From the NCBI RefSeq assembly GCF_031010175.1, contig NZ_JAUAMB010000037.1, positions 1 to 50,551 of the forward strand: a DNA stretch of 50,551 nucleotides. The letters run 5' to 3'. Position 1 is the first letter of the stretch, and each line of letters opens with the position of its first letter. Below are positions 14,531 through 20,887 of this stretch, piece after piece. The notes under the pieces were generated by a model that saw only the letters and a program-made list of their open reading frames with translations, was not told the DNA's origin and searched no databases. This stretch comes from Halomonas sp. SpR1 (GTDB lineage: Bacteria > Pseudomonadota > Gammaproteobacteria > Pseudomonadales > Halomonadaceae). The position numbers and the translations under genes are program-made.

Positions 14531-14835
14531 GCAGCAACCACCCCAGGAAGCAGCGCTTCCAGATCGCGGGCAATGGCTTGTAGCTGTTCAAGCGAGTCAT
14601 GCGGAGCGCGTTGGCAAGGGGGCAAGTACACGCTGTAGGTCTTAGAAACAGCGGTGGGGTTGTGTAGGTCACTACGACGACCAATGCTTACATTCAGTTG
14701 AAGTAGCATTCCCGAAAAGCCTACGTTTACCCAATGACCGCCTTGGGGGCTGACTTGGGTGCTGATAGATCGCGCCAGCGCTTGAATATGGTCGCTGACG
14801 TCCCGGTGGTCTTGGGGTATTTGGCAGTGGCTCAT
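14527..14835 (-). CDS. Unknown 102-aa protein
   Basis: The product (MSHCQIPQDHRDVSDHIQAL, later GGHWVNVGFSGMLLQLNVSI and DSLEQLQAIARDLEALLPG) looks like a small alpha/beta protein with two helices enclosing beta strands. No known family recognised. Start and stop both overlap neighbours by ATGA, which makes translation likely and suggests fixed ratios with the 41-aa and 143-aa products. Confidence 0.7.
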   Translation of the reverse strand: MSHCQIPQDHRDVSDHIQALARSISTQVSPQGGHWVNVGFSGMLLQLNVSIGRRSDLHNPTAVSKTYSVYLPPCQRAPHDSLEQLQAIARDLEALLPGVVAA

Positions 14836-14957
14836 GACTGCACCTCACTACGCACGCGGCTTAGTGCCTGCTCAATGGTGGGCTTGGTGATGGGGTCGGT
14901 GCGGAAAGGCGCTAGCAGTTCAATTAGGCGCTTTAGCTGTGGGGTGGTTAATTTCAT
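14832..14957 (-). CDS. Unknown 41-aa protein
   Basis: A very short gene, starting MKLTTPQLKRLIELLAPFRT and ending with a helix containing TIEQALSRVRSEVQS. Despite its size it has ATGA overlaps at both ends with the genes around it, so it is most likely real. Its two amphipathic helices could form a dimerisation or antitoxin-like unit, but no function is shown. Confidence 0.65.
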   Translation of the reverse strand: MKLTTPQLKRLIELLAPFRTDPITKPTIEQALSRVRSEVQS

Positions 14958-15160
14958 GACACTACCCCTACGCTGCGCTTGGCAGTCTCAAGGGCGCGGG
15001 CTTCTAGCTGTTGGGCTTTTTCAATGTGGTGGTTGTAACGCTTAAGGCGGGTGCGCGTGCTGGAATCGGCAAATAAAGCGGCCTTGGCCATTGCTCGATG
15101 GGCTGCTGCACGGCTGGATAAACTGCGGGTAATCAGGTTGGACAGGCGTAGTGATGCCAT
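14954..15160 (-). CDS. Unknown 68-aa basic protein, first gene of the operon
   Basis: The product (MASLRLSNLITRSLSSRAAA, then RLKRYNHHIEKAQQLEARAL) is basic and helical. AGGAG lies seven bases before the ATG at 15160, the only gene of the chain with a good ribosome site of its own. It directly follows the repeat-rich control region and overlaps the next gene by ATGA. No family recognised; a DNA- or RNA-binding role would suit its charge. Confidence 0.68.
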   Translation of the reverse strand: MASLRLSNLITRSLSSRAAAHRAMAKAALFADSSTRTRLKRYNHHIEKAQQLEARALETAKRSVGVVS

Positions 15161-15170
15161 GGGTGTGACT

Positions 15171-15360
15171 CCTATTTGATCGGAGTCCGCCAGATCACTT
15201 GCACATGATGGGTGGCGGACTGTACGCAGGTGTGCAAGACCGGACAAATAGGAATCCGGCAGGCCGAAGCCTCCCACGCACAGTCCACCATAATTGACGG
15301 GCATAAAAAAACGCCGTCATGGTGGGCGCTGTTGCGCCTATTTGAATTCGAGCTTGCACA
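15171..15360. promoter_or_regulatory. Repeat-rich control region between the AlpA-like gene and the operon
   Basis: The region has three composite units of CCTATTTG followed by CTTGCACA: direct at 15171–15205, inverted at 15231–15252, direct at 15337–15360. Overlapping these are perfect dyads AGTCCGCCA/TGGCGGACT (15184–15192, 15213–15221), CCGGA/TCCGG (15240–15259) and GGCGC/GCGCC (15325–15338). The first dyad and CTTGCACA/TGTGCAAG interlock like a pseudoknot. It is probably the operator-promoter of the operon, possibly with an untranslated regulatory RNA or a replication role, as in the immunity region of P4. Confidence 0.65.
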
Positions 15361-15422
15361 CCCGGCTGACGATTTTGCGCCAGCCCTTGGAGCATAGCTG
15401 GGAGTAGGGTAGCGGTCAAACA

Positions 15423-15641
15423 TTATGCGGCCCCTTCTTGGCGGCTCGCTTCAATGCGCTGTTGGATCCACTCATCTACTTCCGACTCCACCCAGGCCAC
15501 GGCGCGTGGCCCAATGCGAACGGGTTTCGGGAAGTCGCCGCGCTCCATGCCGCGATACACACCGGTTGTACTCATTCCGGTTTTTTCACGGACGATAGGG
15601 AATCTGATTAGGTTGGACGTTGGTTTGGTAGGGGTAGCCAT
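15423..15641 (-). CDS. AlpA-like regulator / excisionase
   Basis: This 72-aa protein has the MerR/AlpA-type winged helix: NLIRFPIVREKTGMSTTGVY, then GDFPKPVRIGPRAVAWVESE, with the usual 'F-P-x-P-x-x-x-G-x-R-x-x-x-W' motif at about residues 36–52. AlpA-family proteins activate integrase or act as excisionase in P4-type elements. It reads into the repeat-rich region on its 3' side, and these repeats may be its binding sites or those of another element regulator. Confidence 0.88.
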   Translation of the reverse strand: MATPTKPTSNLIRFPIVREKTGMSTTGVYRGMERGDFPKPVRIGPRAVAWVESEVDEWIQQRIEASRQEGAA

Positions 15642-15733
15642 GCCTTTAGCTCCTTTGGTTGCTTATGGGGCATGGCTTGAAGGATGGCGGTAGCGGGCGC
15701 TCCAATCGCCCTAGATTTTTGACCTTTAAATGG

Positions 15734-16570
15734 CTATTTTTTAACTTTCTTTTTTGCCTTTAATGTGCTAATTGGAACTCCCCAGGCTTTTAAATCCTCC
15801 CATATTGAGTCTTTGGAATCTTCAACGGCCTTCTTAATTGTAGATCCCGCCATATATATACCTTGCTTTGCTAGCTCTTCTTTTGCCTCTGCATAACCGT
15901 TCTCCGTTTTAGTGAAGTTTGGATTGGTTTGATATAAGTTAAATACTAGGTTGGCTGCCTTGGTCTTTTCATCCTTTATTGCTTTTTTTTTCACTTCTTG
16001 AGCTACTTTTTTTACTTCTTTTTTATCGTTTGGTTGTAACGCTCTTTCACCAAAGTAAGTGGTTTTTAGTTTGCAAAAATTTCTAAAGCTATCTTCAATA
16101 ATGTCAGCGCTTGAAGATGATAGCGGGAAACCATTTAAGCGTGAGCAGCCGTTCTCCCATAGCGCCAGTCTTAGCGGCTCATCTGGATATTCAACCGGGT
16201 AAAAAGCACGGGCGTTTTTAATAGCGTCCCGGTGTACTTCCCAGGCAGTAGCGGCCCCTAGCAAGTCGCGACTACCCTTTACCATCATTCGGTGTAGCAT
16301 TGCTAACCCAACTTTTGGAAAGCCTTCATGCTTCCAGTTCCCGGCTAGTTCAGGCAATGCGTTATCCGGATCGTTGTTGATGCCGGGCTTTAGTTCTTCA
16401 GCTCGCCTTTCTAAGGCTTTTAAAGCATCTAACACTTGCTCAACTAAAGCATTGTCTCTTGCTTCCTCCTCTTCGCTATATACCTCCCTTAAACGGTCTT
16501 TAGTTGGGGCTTCCACTTGGGTAAGTACACTGTTGCCCCTCACATAGCGCCCACCGTTCATTTTTGTCAT
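15734..16570 (-). CDS. Unknown 278-aa protein coupled to integrase
   Basis: The start overlaps the integrase stop by ATGA (16567–16570). The N-terminal 60 residues are acidic and charged (YSEEEEARDNALVEQVLDAL), the middle has FPKVGLAMLHRMMVKGSRDL and AWEVHRDAIKNARAF, and the last 90 residues are lysine-rich (DKKEVKKVAQEVKKKA, and the C-terminus LKAKKKVKK). The region around residues 205–265, with GYAEAKEELAKQGIYMAGS, could hold a helix-turn-helix. The 3' half is clearly richer in A+T than its neighbours, which suggests a different origin. No family recognised. It occupies the place where such elements often carry cargo, but no defence or toxin motif is visible. Confidence 0.75.
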   Translation of the reverse strand: MTKMNGGRYVRGNSVLTQVEAPTKDRLREVYSEEEEARDNALVEQVLDALKALERRAEELKPGINNDPDNALPELAGNWKHEGFPKVGLAMLHRMMVKGSRDLLGAATAWEVHRDAIKNARAFYPVEYPDEPLRLALWENGCSRLNGFPLSSSSADIIEDSFRNFCKLKTTYFGERALQPNDKKEVKKVAQEVKKKAIKDEKTKAANLVFNLYQTNPNFTKTENGYAEAKEELAKQGIYMAGSTIKKAVEDSKDSIWEDLKAWGVPISTLKAKKKVKK

Positions 16571-17802
16571 GCTCTGGCCCCTTGATAGATCGGCACCACG
16601 TTGCTTGCGCCATCGCGTAAGGCGTCTAGGTAGTCTGCCCAGCTTTGCAGCATTTCCCGGCGCTGTTCTAGGTGAGTGGTGCGGTTATAGGCGCGACCGT
16701 TACTGTCTTTCACCTTGTGGGCTAGCTGCTGTTCGATGTACTGCTCTGGGTAGCCAAGGCGCTCAGCCAATATAGTGCGGGCCATGGCCCGGAAGCCGTG
16801 GGCGGTCATTTCCCCTTTGAATCCCATACGATCCAGCGCGGCCTTGATCGTGGCGTTACTCATTGGGCGTTTGCTACTGCGGGCACCAGGGAACACGTAT
16901 TCACCCCGGCCCGTTAGGCGGTGAAGCTCTGCAAGCATGACAACCGCTTGGCGGGGGAGGGGCACTATCAGCGGATCGGCGTTTTTACTTGGTTTAAACG
17001 CCCATTCCCCATGCTCTAAATCGAAGTCTGCCCACTTGGCTTGACGTAACTCACCAGGGCGAACGAATACCAGTGGGGAGAGCTTGAGCGCGACGATGGT
17101 AACGGGCATGCCGCCGTAACCGTCGATAGCATGCAGCAGTGGGGGCAGCTCTGCCGGGTCGGTGATGGCTGCATGGTGGTTTGTTTTAGGGGTACGCAGC
17201 GCGCCTTTCAGATCGGGGGTTAGGTCACGCTCAGCGCGGCCCGTAGAAATAGCGTAGCGGAATACTTGCCCGCACAGCGTTTTTACCCGGTGGGCGGTTT
17301 CCAGGTGGCCGCGCTTCTCAATTTTGCGTAGGCATTCCAGCAGTTCAGGCGGCGTTATATCGGTAATCGGTCGATGGCCCAACGCCGGGAAGGCGTCACG
17401 GGTTAAGCGTGACTTGTTGCGCTTGTAGTGGTCGGGCACCACTTCATGGCGGTGGATATGCTCAAGCCATTCTGTGGCCACGGCCTTAAAGGTATTTCCC
17501 GCCGATGTTTTGCCAAGCTCTTTGGTAACGCGCTTTGTAGTGCTGGGGTCTAAACCTTGCGCCAACAGCTTGCGGGCTTGTTCGCGTGCCTCTCTGGCAG
17601 CAGCAAGGCTGATTTCGGGGTAAACGCCAATGGCTAAGCGCTTTTCCTTGCCGTGGAAACGGTACTTCATGCGCCAGTAGGTGCCCCCAGTTGGGGTAAC
17701 TTCCAAGTACATGCCCCCACCATCGGTAAGGCGGTAGGTTTTCTCTTGGGGTTTGGCGCTGCGCACGGCGGTAGCTGAAAGCTTATTGCTAACGTGGGCC
17801 AT
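16567..17802 (-). CDS. int: P4-type tyrosine integrase
   Basis: This 411-aa recombinase has the N-terminal arm-binding DUF4102-like domain (KLSATAVRSAKPQEKTYRL through GVYPEISLAAAR), a core-binding domain (about residues 100–190) and a catalytic domain with R248 (FVRPGELR), H335-x-x-R338 (HGFRAMART), H362 (LAHKV) and nucleophile Y372 (GRAYNRTTH). All catalytic residues are present. It inserts and, with an excisionase, removes the element at the 3' end of ssrA. The gene starts 165 bp from the right junction, with putative arm sites between. Confidence 0.96.
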   Translation of the reverse strand: MAHVSNKLSATAVRSAKPQEKTYRLTDGGGMYLEVTPTGGTYWRMKYRFHGKEKRLAIGVYPEISLAAAREAREQARKLLAQGLDPSTTKRVTKELGKTSAGNTFKAVATEWLEHIHRHEVVPDHYKRNKSRLTRDAFPALGHRPITDITPPELLECLRKIEKRGHLETAHRVKTLCGQVFRYAISTGRAERDLTPDLKGALRTPKTNHHAAITDPAELPPLLHAIDGYGGMPVTIVALKLSPLVFVRPGELRQAKWADFDLEHGEWAFKPSKNADPLIVPLPRQAVVMLAELHRLTGRGEYVFPGARSSKRPMSNATIKAALDRMGFKGEMTAHGFRAMARTILAERLGYPEQYIEQQLAHKVKDSNGRAYNRTTHLEQRREMLQSWADYLDALRDGASNVVPIYQGARA

Positions 17803-17805
17803 ATT

Positions 17806-17866
17806 GGGGGCACCTCATCGGTGAAGGCTCATAGTGCCCCCAGATATGCCCCCTATGATGGGGGCA
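17806..17866. promoter_or_regulatory. Integrase arm-type sites, right end
   Basis: Four copies of the TGCCCCC heptamer lie between integrase and the junction: inverted at 17806–17812 and 17860–17866, direct at 17835–17841 and 17848–17854. The two direct copies sit in the 24-bp unit shared with the left end (17833–17856). They would also overlap the integrase promoter and could allow autoregulation. Confidence 0.6.
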
Positions 17867-17898
17867 TGTCAAGGTATCGGGTGAAAACTCCTGACAAC

Positions 17899-17920
17899 AA
17901 AAAAGCGCCCGAAGGCGCTT
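17899..17920 (-). terminator. Element-borne terminator for ssrA
   Basis: On the minus strand AAGCGCC-TTCG-GGCGCTT is followed by a T-run, 48 bases beyond the tmRNA 3' end. It resembles the displaced terminator at 8947–8969, so the element replaces the ssrA terminator it separates. Confidence 0.82.
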
Positions 17921-17966
17921 CATTGCTGGTTTCCTGGGAGGTCTTGAGAACTCTTGAAACCTTTAT

Positions 17967-17981
17967 GTGGTGGAGGCGGCG
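17967..17981. repeat. Right attachment repeat, within the ssrA 3' end
   Basis: This identical copy of the left 15-bp repeat covers the CCA end and one strand of the acceptor stem of tmRNA. Confidence 0.88.
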
Positions 17982-18347
17982 GGAATTGAACCCGCGTCCG
18001 CCAGCACGCGCCTATTGGCTCTACATGCTTAGATTTCGTCATTTGTTTTAACGCGACTGACTCCGACGATCAGGATTCAGTCACGCGAGTCTTCTAAAGT
18101 TTAACGCTTGGCGAGAAGACACCACCAAACGCGATCCTATCAGCTTTAGCTCGTATCCCCTCAGTGATGAATAGGCACATCACCTTGGGGCCAGACAAGA
18201 AGCTAACAGTGTTTAAGCTGCTAGCGCGCCTTGAGCGTAGTTTTCGTCATTTGCGACTATTTTTCGTGATGTGGGATTTACGAGATACATCACGCTCTCG
18301 GCATGCACCGCAAGGGTTGTTACCGGCGTCGAAACCATGTCGCCCCC
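17968..18347 (-). ncRNA. ssrA: Transfer-messenger RNA (tmRNA)
   Basis: This 380-nt gene frees stalled ribosomes and tags their nascent chains, together with SmpB. On the minus strand the 5' end GGGGGCG pairs with the 3' CGCCTCC before ACCA, and the third pair is G·U, the alanine identity element. The TΨC arm reads GGGTTCAATTCCC, matching tRNA-like domains. A resume codon GCA starts a 13-codon tag frame. The start GGGGGCGACATGGTTTCGAC is typical. It follows smpB on the same strand, and its 3' end serves as attachment site for the element. Confidence 0.97.
18213..18254 (-). other. tmRNA tag-peptide reading frame
   Basis: The frame starts at the resume codon GCA and reads ANDENYAQGALAA, then TAA. 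The ALAA end is the degradation signal recognised by ClpXP and related proteases. Confidence 0.95.
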
Positions 18348-18362
18348 TTATTTCAGGTGAAC

Positions 18363-18391
18363 ATTCTAACGTGCTAACAGCTGATTGACCA
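18363..18391 (-). promoter_or_regulatory. Putative ssrA promoter
   Basis: On the minus strand TGGTCA and TAGAAT are separated by 17 bases, about 16–45 bp upstream of the mature 5' end of tmRNA, overlapping the smpB stop. The match to sigma70 is moderate. Confidence 0.45.
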
Positions 18392-18392
18392 G

Positions 18393-18884
18393 TTATGCCT
18401 TGTTATGTTCCCGCATAATTCGACCTTTTTGGCGACTCCAGTCGCGATCTTTTTCTGTCGCGCGTTTGTCATGCAGCTGTTTACCGGTCACGAGCGCCAG
18501 CTCGCACTTCACTTTATTGCGCTTCCAGTAAAGCTTAAGGGGCACACAGGTGTGGCCTTTGTCCTGGGTGATCGAAAAGATTTTGGCGATCTCTTTGCGA
18601 TGCAGCAGCAGTTTGCGGGTGCGCGTCGGGTCTGCAATCTCGTGGGTGCTCGCGGTATTCAGCGGCATGATATGACTACCCAGCAGAAACGCTTCGCCGT
18701 TACGCACCAGAATATAGGTATCGGTGAGCTGAGCTTTGCCGGCGCGCAGGCTCTTCACTTCCCAGCCAGCGAGTGCTAGCCCTGCCTCGAAGGTCTCATC
18801 GATATGGTACTCAAACCGTGCCTTCTTGTTTTGGGCAATAACGCTGCTGCCGGGGCCCTTGCTGTTACCTTTCTTAGTGGCCAT
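18393..18884 (-). CDS. smpB: SsrA-binding protein
   Basis: This 163-aa partner of tmRNA brings it to stalled ribosomes. The family core is clear: IAQNKKARFEYHIDETFEAG, GWEVKSLRAGKAQL, LLLHRKEI and a basic C-terminal tail (TEKDRDWSRQKGRIMREHNK) that enters the empty mRNA channel. The lysine-rich start MATKKGNSKG is usual. It lies directly upstream of ssrA on the same strand with 45 bp between them and is divergent from ratA. Confidence 0.97.
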   Translation of the reverse strand: MATKKGNSKGPGSSVIAQNKKARFEYHIDETFEAGLALAGWEVKSLRAGKAQLTDTYILVRNGEAFLLGSHIMPLNTASTHEIADPTRTRKLLLHRKEIAKIFSITQDKGHTCVPLKLYWKRNKVKCELALVTGKQLHDKRATEKDRDWSRQKGRIMREHNKA

Positions 18885-19009
18885 GGAACCTCATAATTAA
18901 TCTGTCAGTGGCTTCCCCTTCGTTATTTGGGGAGGCGTGATACCATTTAGAGTCTGAAAAATATTTCCCATGATACGCTTTGGGCACTGTGAAGTCAGCG
19001 GAGAGGTCA

Positions 19010-19444
19010 ATGCCAACCGTCAATCGTTCCGCCTTAGTGCGGCACACCCCCCAGAAAATGTTCGATCTGGTTAACGACTTCGAACGCTACCCCGAGTTTT
19101 TGCCAGGCTGCCGTCAGGCGCGTCTGCTTGAGCATGATGATGTGCATCTGATTGGCGAAATGACCCTGGGTCGCGCCGGCGTCGAACAAACCATTACCAC
19201 TCGCAACGAACTTTTTGCGCCTGAGCGTATTGAGCTGTCGCTGGTAAAGGGGCCGTTCAAACGGCTTAAAGGTCGCTGGCTATTTATCCCTATGGGGGAG
19301 GATGCCTGCAAAGTTAGCCTGGAGATGGAGTTTGAGTTCGCCAATCGCCTGCTCAGCATGGCGTTCGGAAAACTCTTTCAGCAAATCGCCGGCCAGTTAG
19401 TCGATGCCTTCACCAAGCGCGCTAACGAGCTGTATGGGCGCTGA
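19010..19444 (+). CDS. ratA: RatA/Coq10-like START-domain protein
   Basis: This 144-aa protein of the polyketide cyclase/START family begins MPTVNRSALVRHTPQKMFDL and includes VNDFERYPEFLPGCRQARLL and MEFEFANRLLSMAFGKLFQQ. In E. coli RatA is reported to block 70S assembly; homologues also bind ubiquinone (Coq10). The chosen ATG at 19010 has GGAGAGG just upstream; the frame is open further up but without a ribosome site. It overlaps rnfH by 11 bases and stands next to smpB, a conserved arrangement. Confidence 0.93.
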   Translation: MPTVNRSALVRHTPQKMFDLVNDFERYPEFLPGCRQARLLEHDDVHLIGEMTLGRAGVEQTITTRNELFAPERIELSLVKGPFKRLKGRWLFIPMGEDACKVSLEMEFEFANRLLSMAFGKLFQQIAGQLVDAFTKRANELYGR

Positions 19445-19751
19445 AACGCTGGCCATAGAGGTAGCCTTTGCGTTGCCGACTAAGCAGCGCATAGTGGCTC
19501 TGCGGGTGCCTGAGGGCACTACTGCACGCCAAGCCGTCGCCTTGGCTGATTTACCCGCACTCTTTCCCGATGTGCCTGGCGATACGTTTGCCGAGGCACC
19601 GCTGGGTATCTTCGGTAAGGCGCTACGCAACCCCGACACCCAGCCGTTACGCGATGGGGATCGGGTCGAAGTCTACCGGCCGTTGGCGATCGACCCCAAG
19701 GCCGCTCGATTAGAGCGCGCTAAGCGCCAAGCGAGCGACCCGAGGCGGTAA
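19434..19751 (+). CDS. rnfH: RnfH-family ubiquitin-like protein
   Basis: This 105-aa protein has a beta-grasp fold typical of RnfH (RatB): AIEVAFALPTKQRIVALRVP, LFPDVPGDTFAEAPLGIFGK and RDGDRVEVYRPLAIDPKAAR near the C-terminus. Its cellular role is unsettled; it was named for occurrence near rnf genes and forms a conserved pair with ratA. The ATG at 19434 overlaps the ratA stop, so the two are coupled. An upstream in-frame start at 19404 would lie deeper inside ratA and is less likely. Confidence 0.92.
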   Translation: MGAETLAIEVAFALPTKQRIVALRVPEGTTARQAVALADLPALFPDVPGDTFAEAPLGIFGKALRNPDTQPLRDGDRVEVYRPLAIDPKAARLERAKRQASDPRR

Positions 19752-19756
19752 CGCTT

Positions 19757-20215
19757 TTAAGGCTGTTGAACAGGCTGTGTGCCTTCGGGTGGACGCGTCT
19801 GGGTGCTCTCTTCAGGGAGTGCATCCATTGGGTCAACGCCTTCCGTTGCCGGGCCCATGCTGCTCTTACCTTCAAGCGGCAGCGGTTTGGATAAATCACC
19901 CTCTTGCTCAATATTGACCAAGCGCCCTTGTGGGTCAAAAGTGAGGGTGACGCGACGCTGCTCCACATCGCCATAGGCTTTGTCTAAACGGAACACATAA
20001 TCCCACTGGCTGGCGTCAAAGGGCGCTTCCAGCAGCGGTCTGCCCATCACATAAGTCACCTGCTCCTGGGTCATTCCAGGCTGAAGCTGGCTGACCATCT
20101 CCTGAGTAACCAGGTTGCCTTGGGGAATATCGCGCTTGTACACGCCTACGTAACTACAGCCGCTAATGACGGTAAGGGCAACGGAGAGCGTGATGATTTG
20201 AGTCAATTTTTGCAT
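19757..20215 (-). CDS. bamE: Outer-membrane assembly lipoprotein BamE
   Basis: This 152-aa lipoprotein of the BAM complex helps insert beta-barrel proteins in the outer membrane. It has a signal peptide with lipobox VISGC (lipidated C20), the conserved YKRDIPQGNLVTQEMVSQLQ and PGMTQEQVTYVMGRPLLEAP segments (about residues 27–65), and a Pro/Glu-rich tail longer than in E. coli BamE (about 113 residues). It is divergent from fur with a 72-bp gap and convergent with rnfH (5 bp between stops). Confidence 0.95.
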   Translation of the reverse strand: MQKLTQIITLSVALTVISGCSYVGVYKRDIPQGNLVTQEMVSQLQPGMTQEQVTYVMGRPLLEAPFDASQWDYVFRLDKAYGDVEQRRVTLTFDPQGRLVNIEQEGDLSKPLPLEGKSSMGPATEGVDPMDALPEESTQTRPPEGTQPVQQP

Positions 20216-20287
20216 TTGGGCCTATTCTTCACTATCGTGGTTTCGGTTGATCATACCCGACCTAACCTGTTACTGCGAAGAGCGACC

Positions 20288-20740
20288 ATGGCCGATCAGA
20301 ACCATGAATTGCGCAAAGCCGGTCTAAAAGTGACCCTGCCGCGCGTCAAGATACTTCAAATTCTCGAAAATGTTTCGGGTCAGCACCACCTTAGCGCGGA
20401 AGAAGTGTACAAAACACTGATCGATGCGGGCGAAGATGTTGGCTTGGCAACCGTATACCGTGTATTGACTCAGTTCGAGTCAGCGGGGTTGGTCATTCGT
20501 CATAATTTCGACGGAGGGCATGCGGTATTCGAGATGACCCAAGAGGATCACCATGACCATATGGTGTGCCTTGAAAGCGGTGAGATCATTGAATTTGTTG
20601 ATGAGATCATCGAGCGTCGTCAGCAGGAAATTGCTGAAGAGCACGGCTACGAACTAGTGGATCATGCGCTGGTGCTTTATGTGCGCCCGCGTGGTTCCGA
20701 CGTAACGCGCCAGGACAGCGGGCCGACGAACAAGAAATAA
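20288..20740 (+). CDS. fur: Ferric uptake regulator
   Basis: This 150-aa iron-dependent repressor binds Fur boxes when loaded with Fe(II). The N-terminal winged helix (LRKAGLKVTLPRVKILQILE, HLSAEEVYKTL, VGLATVYRVLTQFESAGLV) and the metal site HHDHMVCLESGEIIEF are clear. Only the first cysteine of the E. coli C-x-x-C motif is kept (C-L-E-S), as I recall for Pseudomonas Fur, so a four-cysteine zinc site is not formed. The ATG at 20288 matches the usual MADQNHELRKAGLK start; the longer frame from 20120 overlaps bamE. Confidence 0.97.
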   Translation: MADQNHELRKAGLKVTLPRVKILQILENVSGQHHLSAEEVYKTLIDAGEDVGLATVYRVLTQFESAGLVIRHNFDGGHAVFEMTQEDHHDHMVCLESGEIIEFVDEIIERRQQEIAEEHGYELVDHALVLYVRPRGSDVTRQDSGPTNKK

Positions 20741-20793
20741 TGTTCTCAGGTCGCCGTTAGTCGAAAGCCGCTAGTCGCTGTTCTAAATGTGAG

Positions 20794-20851
20794 CGCCCCT
20801 AATCTACTGGGCCGAATTCGTTAAGTGAATTCGCCCAGTGGATCAGGGGCG
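20794..20851. terminator. Bidirectional terminator between fur and recN
   Basis: CGCCCCT…ACTGGGC…GAATTC pairs with GAATTC…GCCCAGT…AGGGGCG around a GTTAAGT loop, giving a long interrupted stem between two convergent genes. There is no strong T-run on either side. Confidence 0.7.
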
Positions 20852-20887
20852 TTCGTGTTTATTCAGTCAGCGGGTGTGTCTGTGTTG

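Larger units (their letters stand above)
8985..17981. mobile_element. Integrated P4-integrase-type element in ssrA
   Basis: The element is bounded by a 15-bp direct repeat GTGGTGGAGGCGGCG at 8985–8999 and 17967–17981, which in the right copy is the 3' end of the tmRNA gene. It encodes integrase next to the right junction, an AlpA-like regulator, a gpA-type replication endonuclease and about ten small or unknown proteins, nearly all on the minus strand. No structural phage genes are seen. This fits a P4-like satellite or an integrative element with rolling-circle replication. Its own copy of the ssrA 3' end keeps ssrA intact. Confidence 0.88.
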
